Assembly: GCF_013402795.1 (NCBI RefSeq)
Contig: NZ_CP058595.1
Location: forward strand, 2,203,848 to 2,267,847
Source of the DNA: Costertonia aggregata
GTDB lineage: Bacteria > Bacteroidota > Bacteroidia > Flavobacteriales > Flavobacteriaceae
DNA length: 64,000 nt
Direction of reading: 5' to 3'
Within the stretch, counting starts at the first letter, position 1. Each line of letters begins with the position of its first letter. The notes beneath the pieces were generated by a model. That model searched no databases. It was not told the origin of the DNA and saw only the letters and a list, made by a program, of their open reading frames with translations. Positions 52,985-63,059 of this stretch are shown here, in pieces. A program made the position numbers and the translations under genes.

Positions 52985-55900
52985 TTATTGTCTTAGCTCG
53001 TATACATGAGCTTTATCATTATTAAACGTTACCAGTAAATAGGGTTGGTTTTTTAGGTAGATAATATTTAAATGCCGTACGGATTTTTGCGTAAGGTCTA
53101 AACCTAAACGGTTTCCCAAAATTACACTTTTTTCGTTTTTTATCAGCGCTCCGGGAAAAGAATCGAACCTGCCATGGTACGGCTTTACACCAAAATAGTT
53201 TCCAGCGGCCAAAACCTCTTCTTCACCATCTGCATCAAAATCAAAAGATACAAACGATAGTATGGGGGAAACCTGTAATGCTGTTTGAAACGGAATAAAT
53301 ACAAAATCACCATCGTTATTTTTCAAATACCCTGATCTGAGTTCGTTTATTTCAAATATTTTAGCCCTTTTCAATACATCCTTATCAAATATCTCTTCTA
53401 CGGTCTTACCAGCAAGGCTACTGTATGAAGTGAATTTTTTACGAAGGCTTACCATTTGACCTGAAAGGCCGTCCAGACCCTCCAAGGGATAATATTCGCC
53501 ATTTTTTCTGATGGCGGTAATGGTTTCGGTTTGTCCGTTTTTATCAAAATCCCCATAGTACATTTTTACAGGGGCATCCGAAGATATACTGAATTTGTTG
53601 TTTACACCCCAATTGCCCAAAAGGTAATCTGTATCACCGTCGCCATCAATATCAAAAGGCAGGATACTTTGCCAAAGTCCTGCCAAAGATTCATCAATAG
53701 TGGGAGTAGGGGTAAGTTTGCCATTATTGTTCTTATAAAATATCGGTTGCATCCATTCACCAACGATGATTAGATCTGTTGTGCCGTCACCATCAAAATC
53801 ATCCCAAACGGCATCGGTCACCATTCCGGATTCCGTAATTTCAATTGCGGAGAATTCCCCGTTTTTATTTTCCAACAGATAGGATTTGGGAATTTTCCCA
53901 AAGTCGTTGGATACGGACTGGTTACCGACGAACACATCTACATCGCCATCCCCGTCATAGTCATATGGCTTTACAACAGAAGTGTTTTCGAAGTAATCGG
54001 GCAATTTTGCATCTACGAACAACGAATCTTTTTGCTTGTAATAACTGTTTAACAATGGCTTCATTTTGTTGTAAAAATCAGCTCCGCCAGAGCCTATCAT
54101 CAGGTCATTTTTCCCATCATTGTTGAAATCGGCTATTGTGGCGGTCACATCTTCTTTAATTGAGTCTTTGCTTATCTGAGGAATTAGTTTGGGGATATAA
54201 ACAGAATCGGTTTGTATATACACCTTTGAGGGCATGAATTTTGAACCACCAAAGAATATATCTTCCTTGCCGTCATTGTCTAAATCTTTAACGGCTACTG
54301 CGGGCCCTCTATCCGATATTTGATAAGGGATGAGTTTTTGTCGGTTGAAATCGGTATAATTATCTTCTGTATGCGTAAAATCTATGCCAAGATTAGTGTC
54401 TATCTTATTGAAAATCACCTTGGTTTTTGGCCGTATTGAAGCGTAATCAAATACTTTGGTATTTTTTGGTTTTATGGTAAGTGTCCGGTTTGCTTTTATG
54501 TTTTTCACCATTTGATAGGTGCCATTGGGCCAAATGACCTTCACCGAATCCACTACATCCGTTTTACCATAACCAAAATGTAGTATAGGTTGGGAAGAGG
54601 CTTGAAATCCCCTTACCGTGTACAGCTCTTTATATTGCTGTTTGCCTTGGTGGTACGAGAACACTTTAGTGCCAATACCCAAAATATTATCTTTTTTATA
54701 CTCAAATTTCAACTTCAGGTAGTTTGCCTTTTCATTGGTCTTGTTGATATATATTTTGGCGGGACTGTTGATATTACTCGTCACCAAATCTAAATCCCCA
54801 TCGTTATCGAGATCTCCCCAAGCCGTTGCTCCGGTTGCCAAAGTGTCTTTGACAATCCAATCTTTGGATTTGTTTATAAATTTTAAATCGTTTGCTCCCT
54901 TAAAAATATAGTTATGCGTTCTGCCACTGGGCATTAGATCCAACGCCTGTTGATCTACCAGTTTGGTATTGTTTATTTTGTTTTTTATTTGATCGTTCGA
55001 AGTGAAATTTATAAAATCCAGGTTATTGGGGCGTTTGGGAATTCCGTTTGAAATGAACAGATCCTGAAGTCCATCTTGGTCATAATCCCCAAAAAGGGAA
55101 CTCCAGCTCCAGTCGGTAGCGGCTATACCGCTAAGTAAAGCGGTTTCCATATAATTACCATCGGGCTGGTTGATATATAGCATATTTCTGGTAAATTGGT
55201 AATGGTACCCGTAATTTTGTATTCTTAGTTTTTGTGTTTGTATGTTGTCGTCCCCTTCCGAGGATTTTAGAACCATTTCATCCTCTGGAAGCATATCCAA
55301 AGAAATCAAATCGGGCAAACCATCTTGATTGATGTCGGCTACGTCATTCCCCATAGAAAATCTACTGGTGTGTCCAAAGTGTTTTTTAAGGCTTTCGGTA
55401 AATGTTCCGTTTTTGTTGTTTAGATAGTAGTAGTCATCTTCATGAAAATCGTTGCCTACATAAATATCGGGCCAACCGTCTTGATTAAAATCTGAAACTG
55501 CAATGCCCAAGCCATAGCCGTTTATGCCTCCAAATATGCCTGCCATTTCACTGACATCGGTGAATTTCCCATTATCGTTTCTGAGTAGTTTATCACCGGT
55601 CTGATAATTTCGTTTTAACCGTAAATCAGCTTTTCCGTAAGATTCTTGGGTGTGTACGGCATGGTTTAGAAGGTATATGTCCAAATCGCCATCCTTATCA
55701 TAATCCAAAAAAGCGGCAGAAGAACTATAAGAGTCAAAATCAAGCCCATATTTGGCAGCACTCTCGGTAAAAGTAACCTGCCCCGAACTTTTTGAAAGGC
55801 CATTGTTGATAAAAAGTTCGTTATGACCGTTGAACCCATTGATGCCTACCACGGCACACACGTAAATATCCAAAAGGCCATCACCATTTACATCGCCCAT

Positions 55901-56239
55901 GACCGTACCCGTATTCCATGTGCTATTTCCTGAGACCCCTGCAAAATCTGTTATGTCCTCAAATTGCAGGTTTCCTTTATTTAGGTAAAGCTTGTTTTTT
56001 TCTTGGTTCCCCGAAAAGTAGATATCGGGCAAGTTGTCGTTGTTTATGTCGCCAATGGCAACCCCACCACCGTTATAAAAATACAGATAATCCAAAATGT
56101 TGAGGTCATCGGTTTCGGTAAGATTATTTGCAAAAGTAATTCCCGTTTCATCGGGAGGTGGATTTTTGAAAAGTGTGCCTTCATCGTTGCAACCAAAGCA
56201 TATGAGCACTGCCAGCATGTATACAATGTGCTTATTCAT
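52985..56239 (-). CDS. VCBS/FG-GAP and ASPIC-UnbV lipoprotein A
   Basis: A 1084-residue lipoprotein (AVLICFGC). The first propeller region (about 40-460) has many FG-GAP/VCBS calcium loops of the form D-x-[DN]-x-DGxxD, for example GDINNDNLPDIYFSGNQ, DVNGDGLLDIYVC and DYDKDGDLDIYLLNH. The ASPIC-UnbV domain (about 500-600) ends VKVIWPNGTYQMVKNIKAN. A second set of loops (about 660-900; DYDGDGDVDVFVGNQ, FDGDGTTDLIIVGEW) and a distinct C-terminal region follow. Its start overlaps the stop of the upstream paralogue by 8 bases. Such proteins are thought to be calcium-stabilised binding platforms; target unknown. Confidence 0.9.
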   Translation of the reverse strand: MNKHIVYMLAVLICFGCNDEGTLFKNPPPDETGITFANNLTETDDLNILDYLYFYNGGGVAIGDINNDNLPDIYFSGNQEKNKLYLNKGNLQFEDITDFAGVSGNSTWNTGTVMGDVNGDGLLDIYVCAVVGINGFNGHNELFINNGLSKSSGQVTFTESAAKYGLDFDSYSSSAAFLDYDKDGDLDIYLLNHAVHTQESYGKADLRLKRNYQTGDKLLRNDNGKFTDVSEMAGIFGGINGYGLGIAVSDFNQDGWPDIYVGNDFHEDDYYYLNNKNGTFTESLKKHFGHTSRFSMGNDVADINQDGLPDLISLDMLPEDEMVLKSSEGDDNIQTQKLRIQNYGYHYQFTRNMLYINQPDGNYMETALLSGIAATDWSWSSLFGDYDQDGLQDLFISNGIPKRPNNLDFINFTSNDQIKNKINNTKLVDQQALDLMPSGRTHNYIFKGANDLKFINKSKDWIVKDTLATGATAWGDLDNDGDLDLVTSNINSPAKIYINKTNEKANYLKLKFEYKKDNILGIGTKVFSYHQGKQQYKELYTVRGFQASSQPILHFGYGKTDVVDSVKVIWPNGTYQMVKNIKANRTLTIKPKNTKVFDYASIRPKTKVIFNKIDTNLGIDFTHTEDNYTDFNRQKLIPYQISDRGPAVAVKDLDNDGKEDIFFGGSKFMPSKVYIQTDSVYIPKLIPQISKDSIKEDVTATIADFNNDGKNDLMIGSGGADFYNKMKPLLNSYYKQKDSLFVDAKLPDYFENTSVVKPYDYDGDGDVDVFVGNQSVSNDFGKIPKSYLLENKNGEFSAIEITESGMVTDAVWDDFDGDGTTDLIIVGEWMQPIFYKNNNGKLTPTPTIDESLAGLWQSILPFDIDGDGDTDYLLGNWGVNNKFSISSDAPVKMYYGDFDKNGQTETITAIRKNGEYYPLEGLDGLSGQMVSLRKKFTSYSSLAGKTVEEIFDKDVLKRAKIFEINELRSGYLKNNDGDFVFIPFQTALQVSPILSFVSFDFDADGEEEVLAAGNYFGVKPYHGRFDSFPGALIKNEKSVILGNRLGLDLTQKSVRHLNIIYLKNQPYLLVTFNNDKAHVYELRQ

Positions 56240-59200
56240 TCAGTGTAAAAACCTTTGGTTCATTATCGTTTATCGCGGCGATCAAAAATGTGTTTCCCTT
56301 TTTATCCTTGAATTGTTTTAAGTGTTTTACCTCTTCCCGGATAAAAAAGCCACTCGTATTGTAATCTTGCCACTCGAAATTAAGCTTGCCATCGCCGAGA
56401 AGAACGTTCCCGTAACTGGCATCGAGCCTTGAGTACTGTGGTTTGAACTCAAAATTGTTACCGGCCATTATCAAGTCCAAATGCCCATCGTTATTGATGT
56501 CGGTACAGCTAATCCCGCAAACACAGGAAAGCTGTACTCTGCTTGGCAGTTTTTTGATGGTAAACTTGCCACCGCCTTCGTTTATGGCGATTACAGATTC
56601 GGATATTGCTGCAGTCTTTACTATGGATTTTTCAAAAACTTCTTTCTCAAAAAGTTCCTCTATGGTTCTTTTCGCATAATCCGATGCCTTCAAATTTTCC
56701 TTTTTTAACTTGACCATTTGTTCGGTAAGTTCTTTTTTCTGATGTAATGGATAATCCTTACCATTGAAATTTTGTGTAACTATTTGTTCCAAAGTACCAT
56801 TATTGTCAAAATCGTTGATCCACATTTTCATGGGATTTTCGCCGGTAGGTTTGTAGTGAAGGTTACTACCTTGATTTCCCAGAACTAAGTCTTGATCACC
56901 GTCTTTGTCCAAATCCGCGAATTCAACGACGTTCCACCAACCGTACAAGCTATCCAACGTAGTGGTTGATTTTGATAACCTTCTGCCAGAGTTTTTATAG
57001 ATATTGGGAATTCCCCAGTCCGATACAGTTACAAGGTCTTTTTTATCGTCCCCATCCATATCTACCCAAATGGCGCTGGTTATCATTCCTGCATCTTTGG
57101 TGTCATATGCCAAACGTTCCGTCGCATCGGTAAATGTACCATCACCGTTATTTTCTAAAAATAGATGATTTGGGTCTACACCATAAGTGCCTACTACGCT
57201 CCTAGATCCTATGAATACGTCTATGTCCCCATCGTTATCAAAGTCGTTGGGTGCTATGACCGCTATGTTTTTGAAGGTGGAAGGGAGGTTTTGACCGGAC
57301 TTTGAAAAATTCCCCTTACCATTGTTCAAATACAACCGGGTCCTGTACGAACTCTGCTGTTCTATTTCATTACCACCACTGCCGACCAATAAGTCTTGGT
57401 CACCGTCATTATCAACATCAAAAAATGCTGCGGCCGTGTCTTCAAAATTGGCATCATCTTGAAAAGCTTTTTGAGACTTTTGGCCTAGAATACCAGAATT
57501 TTCGTGAAATAGCACAGAGGCCGATTGCCCCTTTGCACCCCCTATAAAAACATCTTCATTACCATCGTTGTCAACGTCGGCAACCGCTAGTGCCGGACCT
57601 TCTTGAGACAGTAGCTTGTAAATTAACCCCTCGTAATCAAAATCGTTGTAATTGTTTTCTTCGTGACGATAGTTTAGCGGACTGTTTATCTGCGTCAACA
57701 AAGTTTTTGTTAGAGGAGTTTTGGGATAGGAAAAAGTTTTTGTTGCATCGGTATGTTTAAGATGCAGAAATTGGTTCGCTTCCACTTTTTTCAAAAGTTG
57801 TGTCCTGTCATCAGGCCAAACTACACGAAGGGAGTCTATGGTTTTTGTATCTCCTAGACCAATGGTCATGACATAGTCCATTGAGGATTGAAACCCTCTT
57901 GAGGGCATCAACTCTTGAACTACTCTTGCGTTATCGTAATATAGCCAAACCTTTGTACCTATGGCGAACTTATTTTTTTCGGTACCTTCAAAATCTATTT
58001 TGATGTAGTTGTGGTCAGTTTGCTTTTCAGCATTGTTTTGATAAACAAAGGACTGCATGTTTACGTTGTTTACCACTAAATCCAGGTCCCCGTCATTGTC
58101 CAAGTCCCCGTATGCAGCACCATTGGAGAGACTCGGAATTTGTAAGCCCCACTCTTTGCTGGCGTTTTTGAAGGTAATATCACCGTTATTTTTGTAAGCA
58201 TAATTAGGTTGGGGCTTTATGGGCATTTTATTTATGATAGAGTCAATGGATTCTTTTTTTCCCGTAAGTGCCATTTTTTGAATGATTTCATTGGCGAAGA
58301 AATCTACGAAATCTATATCGGTAAGGTCATGGTTTACGCCATTGGTAATATAAATATCGCGCAGACCGTCATTGTCCATATCAAAAAGTAGGCCTGCCCA
58401 GCTCCAATCCGTAGCATCTACACCGCTGTAATAGGCTACCTCTGAAAATGTACCGTTACCGTTGTTCAATTGAAGTGTATTCTGTATATATTGTTGATAA
58501 AAGTCTTTGCTCTGCTTTAATTTGAAAACGTTGTAGCCTTCAAAGGTCATTACGGATTTTACCCTTTCATCTGGCTCGGGAAGCATATCGGTAATGAATA
58601 TATCAGTATTTCCATCATTGTTGATATCGGCCATATCTATCCCCATGGCCGACAAACTCAAATGGGAGGTCCATTTTTTGATTTCTTCCGAAAACGTACC
58701 ATCTTGATTGTTTATGTATAGATAATCCCTTTCATAAAAGTCATTGGAAACATAGATATCGGGATACAGGTCATTGTTTATATCGGTCACCATTACGCCC
58801 AATCCAAAACCGATTAAACTGCCATAAATACCAGCGTCCTCGCTTACGTCAACAAATTTCCCATCATCATTGCGTAAAAGCATATCGCCAACGCCTTTGA
58901 AAATATCGGGTACGCCTTCCCAATCCTGGGCACGTACGTCCCTTTGTTCCGCATAGCCCAAACTACTTACCGGAATATTACTGTTGTTTAAGATGTACGC
59001 ATCCAAATCCCCGTCCTTATCATAATCAAAGAAAGTTGCGTGAGTGGAAAAACCCGTTTTGGCAAGGTTGAACTCTTCGGATTTTTCGGTAAATGTAAGG
59101 TCCCCATTGTTTATGTACAGGTCATTGTCGTGATTGTTGCCCTCCATATTACCGGCATTGCTCACATAAATATCCAGAAGGCCATCTGCATTTATGTCGG

Positions 59201-59591
59201 CCATGACCACCCCGGTAGACCAAGGTTTGTTGCCTTCAACATTGGCGGTCTTTGAGATGTCCTCAAATACAAAATTGCCTTTGTTCAAGTACAGTTTGTT
59301 GGGTTCCATATTTCCCGTGAGATAAATATCGGCCAAACCATCGTTATTGATATCGCCAATGGCCACCCCGCCACCATTATAAAAATTACGGTATTTGAAA
59401 ATATTGAAGTTTTTCTGATTTTCTACTTTGTTTATAAAATCTATGCCCGTTTCCTCGGGGGAAAGCAATGTAAATAATGTATTGTCATTACCAAAATCTT
59501 CTTTGGTGTCGCTATCGTTTGATTTACAGGATGATAGTAACGCTAAGAAAAAAAGAAAACAGCATATTTTATTTGAAACAACACTCTTCAT
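56232..59591 (-). CDS. VCBS/FG-GAP and ASPIC-UnbV lipoprotein B
   Basis: A 1119-residue paralogue with lipoprotein signal (LFFLALLSSC). Calcium-loop motifs recur from about 65 to 450 (DINNDGLADIYLTGNME, DYDKDGDLDAYILNN, DMDNDGLRDIYITNGVN). The ASPIC-UnbV domain at about 530-610 contains LRVVWPDDRTQLLKKVEAN. The second loop set runs about 680-930 (DVDNDGNEDVFIGGAKG, FDNDGDIDVFIGSRSV, DLDKDGDQDLVLGNQG). A C-terminal loop near 1050 carries CGISCTDINNDGHLDLIMAG, with two Cys that may form a disulphide and are absent from the other two copies. Gaps of 6 bp and an 8-bp overlap tie it to both neighbours. Confidence 0.9.
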   Translation of the reverse strand: MKSVVSNKICCFLFFLALLSSCKSNDSDTKEDFGNDNTLFTLLSPEETGIDFINKVENQKNFNIFKYRNFYNGGGVAIGDINNDGLADIYLTGNMEPNKLYLNKGNFVFEDISKTANVEGNKPWSTGVVMADINADGLLDIYVSNAGNMEGNNHDNDLYINNGDLTFTEKSEEFNLAKTGFSTHATFFDYDKDGDLDAYILNNSNIPVSSLGYAEQRDVRAQDWEGVPDIFKGVGDMLLRNDDGKFVDVSEDAGIYGSLIGFGLGVMVTDINNDLYPDIYVSNDFYERDYLYINNQDGTFSEEIKKWTSHLSLSAMGIDMADINNDGNTDIFITDMLPEPDERVKSVMTFEGYNVFKLKQSKDFYQQYIQNTLQLNNGNGTFSEVAYYSGVDATDWSWAGLLFDMDNDGLRDIYITNGVNHDLTDIDFVDFFANEIIQKMALTGKKESIDSIINKMPIKPQPNYAYKNNGDITFKNASKEWGLQIPSLSNGAAYGDLDNDGDLDLVVNNVNMQSFVYQNNAEKQTDHNYIKIDFEGTEKNKFAIGTKVWLYYDNARVVQELMPSRGFQSSMDYVMTIGLGDTKTIDSLRVVWPDDRTQLLKKVEANQFLHLKHTDATKTFSYPKTPLTKTLLTQINSPLNYRHEENNYNDFDYEGLIYKLLSQEGPALAVADVDNDGNEDVFIGGAKGQSASVLFHENSGILGQKSQKAFQDDANFEDTAAAFFDVDNDGDQDLLVGSGGNEIEQQSSYRTRLYLNNGKGNFSKSGQNLPSTFKNIAVIAPNDFDNDGDIDVFIGSRSVVGTYGVDPNHLFLENNGDGTFTDATERLAYDTKDAGMITSAIWVDMDGDDKKDLVTVSDWGIPNIYKNSGRRLSKSTTTLDSLYGWWNVVEFADLDKDGDQDLVLGNQGSNLHYKPTGENPMKMWINDFDNNGTLEQIVTQNFNGKDYPLHQKKELTEQMVKLKKENLKASDYAKRTIEELFEKEVFEKSIVKTAAISESVIAINEGGGKFTIKKLPSRVQLSCVCGISCTDINNDGHLDLIMAGNNFEFKPQYSRLDASYGNVLLGDGKLNFEWQDYNTSGFFIREEVKHLKQFKDKKGNTFLIAAINDNEPKVFTLNE

Positions 59592-59597
59592 AGCCTT

Positions 59598-62500
59598 TTA
59601 TTGATTTTCATCACAAAGAAAAATAGGGGAACCGTTATTTATGGCAATAACAAAACAATTGCGCTCTCCCGCATGTATTCTTTGTATATCTCTTGCAGGC
59701 CCTGGAACATCTATTTTAAGTGTGTTGTCCCAATAAAACCTACCTTTTTTATCATTTTGCAAAATTACGCCTTGTAGCGCATCCATCCTACCCAACTGGG
59801 TGTTAATTTCATAATTGTTACCGACCAGTAACAGGTCTGTAAAGCCATCTTTGTTAAAATCTTCCAAAGCGATATCCTGTATTGTGGACGACTGGGAATA
59901 CATAGGAAGCATTATGGGTGTGAAAACACCATCGCCTTGATTTTCAAAATATGTGGAAGCCAATGAATAGACTTCTTTTTTTTCTGCGGTTCGTAGATTT
60001 TTTTGCCCAAAAAGCTCATGAATATCCGCCTTTGCAAATTCCCCATACGAAAGAAACTTTTTGTTTAGGTACGGGAGCTGTCCCGTTAGCTCGTCTTTTG
60101 AGGCAAAGGTAGTTTCCTTTCCTTTATAGTAATAGGTTACAAGGGTTTCAATGGCATTGTTTTGGTCAAAATCCTTTCTATATAAACTAAGCGGTTCGTG
60201 GGGAGAGGCTTTTAGCTTGCTATTGAGTCCAAAATTGCCTGCTACGATATCCAAGTCCCCATCTTTATCAAAATCTGAAATTGTAAGCGTATTCCACAGA
60301 CCATGAGATTTTTCCAATCCGTTTTTAGACTGTAACACCAATCGCTTACCGGTATTGTAAAAAATGGATAGAGGCATCCAGTGCCCGACGACAATTAGAT
60401 CTTTATATCCATTATCATCGATATCCTGCCAAACAAAGTCTTTTACATTGCCCAGAGATCGGAAATCTGGGGCAAACCCAATCGTAACGTCCTTAAAGTT
60501 GCCTTTACCATCGTTTTTTAAAATATATTGTACGGGAGTTGCGCCAAATTCCGCAGGTACGGCATCCGAAGTGATGGTAATATCAAAATCGCCATCATTA
60601 TCAATGTCGCTCGCATCTACCTTGGATGCGTTTATCTGCAGATTTTTAAATTGAATGGAATCTTTGGCCAAAACACCTTTTCTGTTGATATAAAGGCGAG
60701 GTATTAACGGTTTGCCGTTTTTATATTCATTGCCACCACTGACTACCAGTAAATCTTGCCAGCCATCGTTGTTCGCATCAAAAAACACCTGCGACACATC
60801 TTCACTTTTTGAGTCGTTTTCAAATATGGTATCCAGTGATTTGTTAAATCTTCCTAGACTATCCTGAAGAAAAAATGCTGATGCCTGATTTTTAGCTCCA
60901 GCTATGAATATATCCGTCTTTCCATTCTTGTCAACGTCGGCTACTGCAATTGATGGTCCTTCATTTGTGGTTGCGTAAGGGGTCAATGGGTTTCTATAAA
61001 ACTCCAGCGAAGCCTTGTCCTTATGTGAAAAATTCAGTAAAGTTCCTGCATTTATGTATGTGTTTGTTTTAATCGGATTTTTACTTTTGTTTTTGCGAAG
61101 TTTGGCATCTTTTGTGTGAAGGTCTATCGACTTGTTCACTTCAATATCTTTCAATTTTTGTGAATACCCATTGGGCCATACCACAATAAGCGAGTCTATT
61201 TTCTTTGCCTGCCCCAGTCCTATCGTTTTATCCGGTGAAATGGAAGATAAGTAACCCCTAGTGTTGTAATTTTCTTCAAATATGTATTTTCCAGAAGCAT
61301 ATATATGTAGTTTTGCACCAATGCCCAAAGGGTTTTTCTCTTCTCCGTGTAAATAGATTTTTATGTAGTTATTTGAAACCGTCGCTTTATTCTCCAATAC
61401 AAACGCATGGTCATCAACATTATTGACGACTATATCCAAATCACCATCATTGTCCAAATCAGCATATATACTACCATTACTAAATGAAGGTTCTGAAGTC
61501 ACCCATTTGTCACTCACGTTTTCATACTTTAGGTTTCCGAGATTTTTAAATAAGTAATTGGGTACTTTAATTTGGGGTATTTTATCTATCAGTTTCATGT
61601 CCATTTTTGACATGCCCTCGTCGATACTCTTCTGTATGGCATCATTAGAGATGAATTTTACAAAATCCATATCATTTGTAGCGCCTTTTATACCGTTGGT
61701 GATAAAAATATCTTTAAGGCCATCGTTGTCAAAATCCGCTAGGAGCGGTGACCAAGACCATTCTGTAGCAGAGATACCGGATAAATGACCTATTTCTGAA
61801 AATCTAGAATTCCCTAAGTTTAGTTGAAGTGTGTTTTGGATGTATTGCCGGGCATAGCCATTTTTTATATAATTTTCATAGGTAGAGTAACTAAAATCCG
61901 AACCTGAGGACTTATAGGTTTCCAAATCTTCGGGCAACATATCAACAGACAGTATATCTACTAGGCCATCGTTGTTGATGTCCGCAATATCATTTCCCAT
62001 TGAAAAATGTGAGGTGTGTCCTATTTTGTGAGGCTCCGAAGTAATCATTTCCTTGAAAGTCCCGTTTTTTTGGTTGATGTATAGATAGTCATTCTCAAAA
62101 AAATCATTTCCGATATAAATATCCGGATAATTGTCGCCGTTGAGGTCACTTACCCCCAACCCAAGGCCGTAGCCTATTTTACCTTGAAAAATCCCGGTTT
62201 TTTTTGATACGTCCACAAATTTTTGGTCAATATTTTCGTACAGTCGATCCCCGGACAAAGAATCTATTTTTTTTCTTTTTGACCCTTTCCCATACGCATT
62301 GTTTGGATGTACGGAGTGGTTCATTAGATACATGTCCAAATCGCCGTCCAAGTCGTAATCAAGAAAAGCGGCCTGGGTAGACAGACCCGAAAAATCAAGA
62401 CCGTAAGAAGTTGCATCCTCTTTAAAAACAGGTACTCCATCTTTGTTCGGACCAAGATTTATATACAGGAGATTACGACCTTTTAAAGCTCGATAGCCCG

Positions 62501-62894
62501 AAGCTTTACACACATATATATCCAAAAGGCCATCATTGTTGATATCTGTATAGGTTACCCCAGTGGACCAACTTCCCAAGTTTTTTATATTGGCAATCTC
62601 TGTAATGTCTGTAAAGACCAGATTACCTTTATTTAAATACAGTTTGTCCGCACCACTATTTGACGTAAAATATAAATCTACAAGGTTGTCGTTGTTAAAA
62701 TCTGCTGCAGCAACACCGGCACCGTTATAGTAGTATAGATAGGTTAGGATATTAAGTTCTGGCGTGCTTTTGAGTGTATTTTTGAAGGTAATATGCGTAA
62801 CCGATGAGTTTACCTTTTCAAAAAGCGTTTCATCTTTTTCGCCACAACCGATAAGCATCATCGTCGCTAAAAATAGTACTAAATTCCTGTTCAT
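59598..62894 (-). CDS. VCBS/FG-GAP and ASPIC-UnbV lipoprotein C, first gene of the operon
   Basis: A 1098-residue paralogue (signal FLATMMLIGC). It has loops such as DFNNDNLVDLYFTSNSG, DYDLDGDLDMYLMNHSV, DLNGDNYPDIYIGNDFF and DVDKNGKTDIFIAGAKN. An ASPIC-UnbV domain (about 510-600) has LIVVWPNGYSQKLKDIEVN, and a second propeller region covers about 650-900. It is most like copy A in the MNHSVHP segment and the HFSMGNDIADINNDGL motif. It opens the five-gene operon; the 165-bp spacer between it and xylA holds no convincing -7 element or terminator, so read-through from xylA is possible. Confidence 0.9.
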   Translation of the reverse strand: MNRNLVLFLATMMLIGCGEKDETLFEKVNSSVTHITFKNTLKSTPELNILTYLYYYNGAGVAAADFNNDNLVDLYFTSNSGADKLYLNKGNLVFTDITEIANIKNLGSWSTGVTYTDINNDGLLDIYVCKASGYRALKGRNLLYINLGPNKDGVPVFKEDATSYGLDFSGLSTQAAFLDYDLDGDLDMYLMNHSVHPNNAYGKGSKRKKIDSLSGDRLYENIDQKFVDVSKKTGIFQGKIGYGLGLGVSDLNGDNYPDIYIGNDFFENDYLYINQKNGTFKEMITSEPHKIGHTSHFSMGNDIADINNDGLVDILSVDMLPEDLETYKSSGSDFSYSTYENYIKNGYARQYIQNTLQLNLGNSRFSEIGHLSGISATEWSWSPLLADFDNDGLKDIFITNGIKGATNDMDFVKFISNDAIQKSIDEGMSKMDMKLIDKIPQIKVPNYLFKNLGNLKYENVSDKWVTSEPSFSNGSIYADLDNDGDLDIVVNNVDDHAFVLENKATVSNNYIKIYLHGEEKNPLGIGAKLHIYASGKYIFEENYNTRGYLSSISPDKTIGLGQAKKIDSLIVVWPNGYSQKLKDIEVNKSIDLHTKDAKLRKNKSKNPIKTNTYINAGTLLNFSHKDKASLEFYRNPLTPYATTNEGPSIAVADVDKNGKTDIFIAGAKNQASAFFLQDSLGRFNKSLDTIFENDSKSEDVSQVFFDANNDGWQDLLVVSGGNEYKNGKPLIPRLYINRKGVLAKDSIQFKNLQINASKVDASDIDNDGDFDITITSDAVPAEFGATPVQYILKNDGKGNFKDVTIGFAPDFRSLGNVKDFVWQDIDDNGYKDLIVVGHWMPLSIFYNTGKRLVLQSKNGLEKSHGLWNTLTISDFDKDGDLDIVAGNFGLNSKLKASPHEPLSLYRKDFDQNNAIETLVTYYYKGKETTFASKDELTGQLPYLNKKFLSYGEFAKADIHELFGQKNLRTAEKKEVYSLASTYFENQGDGVFTPIMLPMYSQSSTIQDIALEDFNKDGFTDLLLVGNNYEINTQLGRMDALQGVILQNDKKGRFYWDNTLKIDVPGPARDIQRIHAGERNCFVIAINNGSPIFLCDENQ

Positions 62895-63059
62895 ATACCA
62901 CCCAAAGTAAAAGGCAATTTAAGCAATCTTACAGGAATGACGAAAGGGCGGGAGTTAATATTTATGCTAAAATGGGCGATTTGAACAGCATAAATAAAAC
63001 AAGCCACATAGTATAGCTAACTTTATACAGGTAGTGAAATTTCCCAGCGGTAATAAAAA

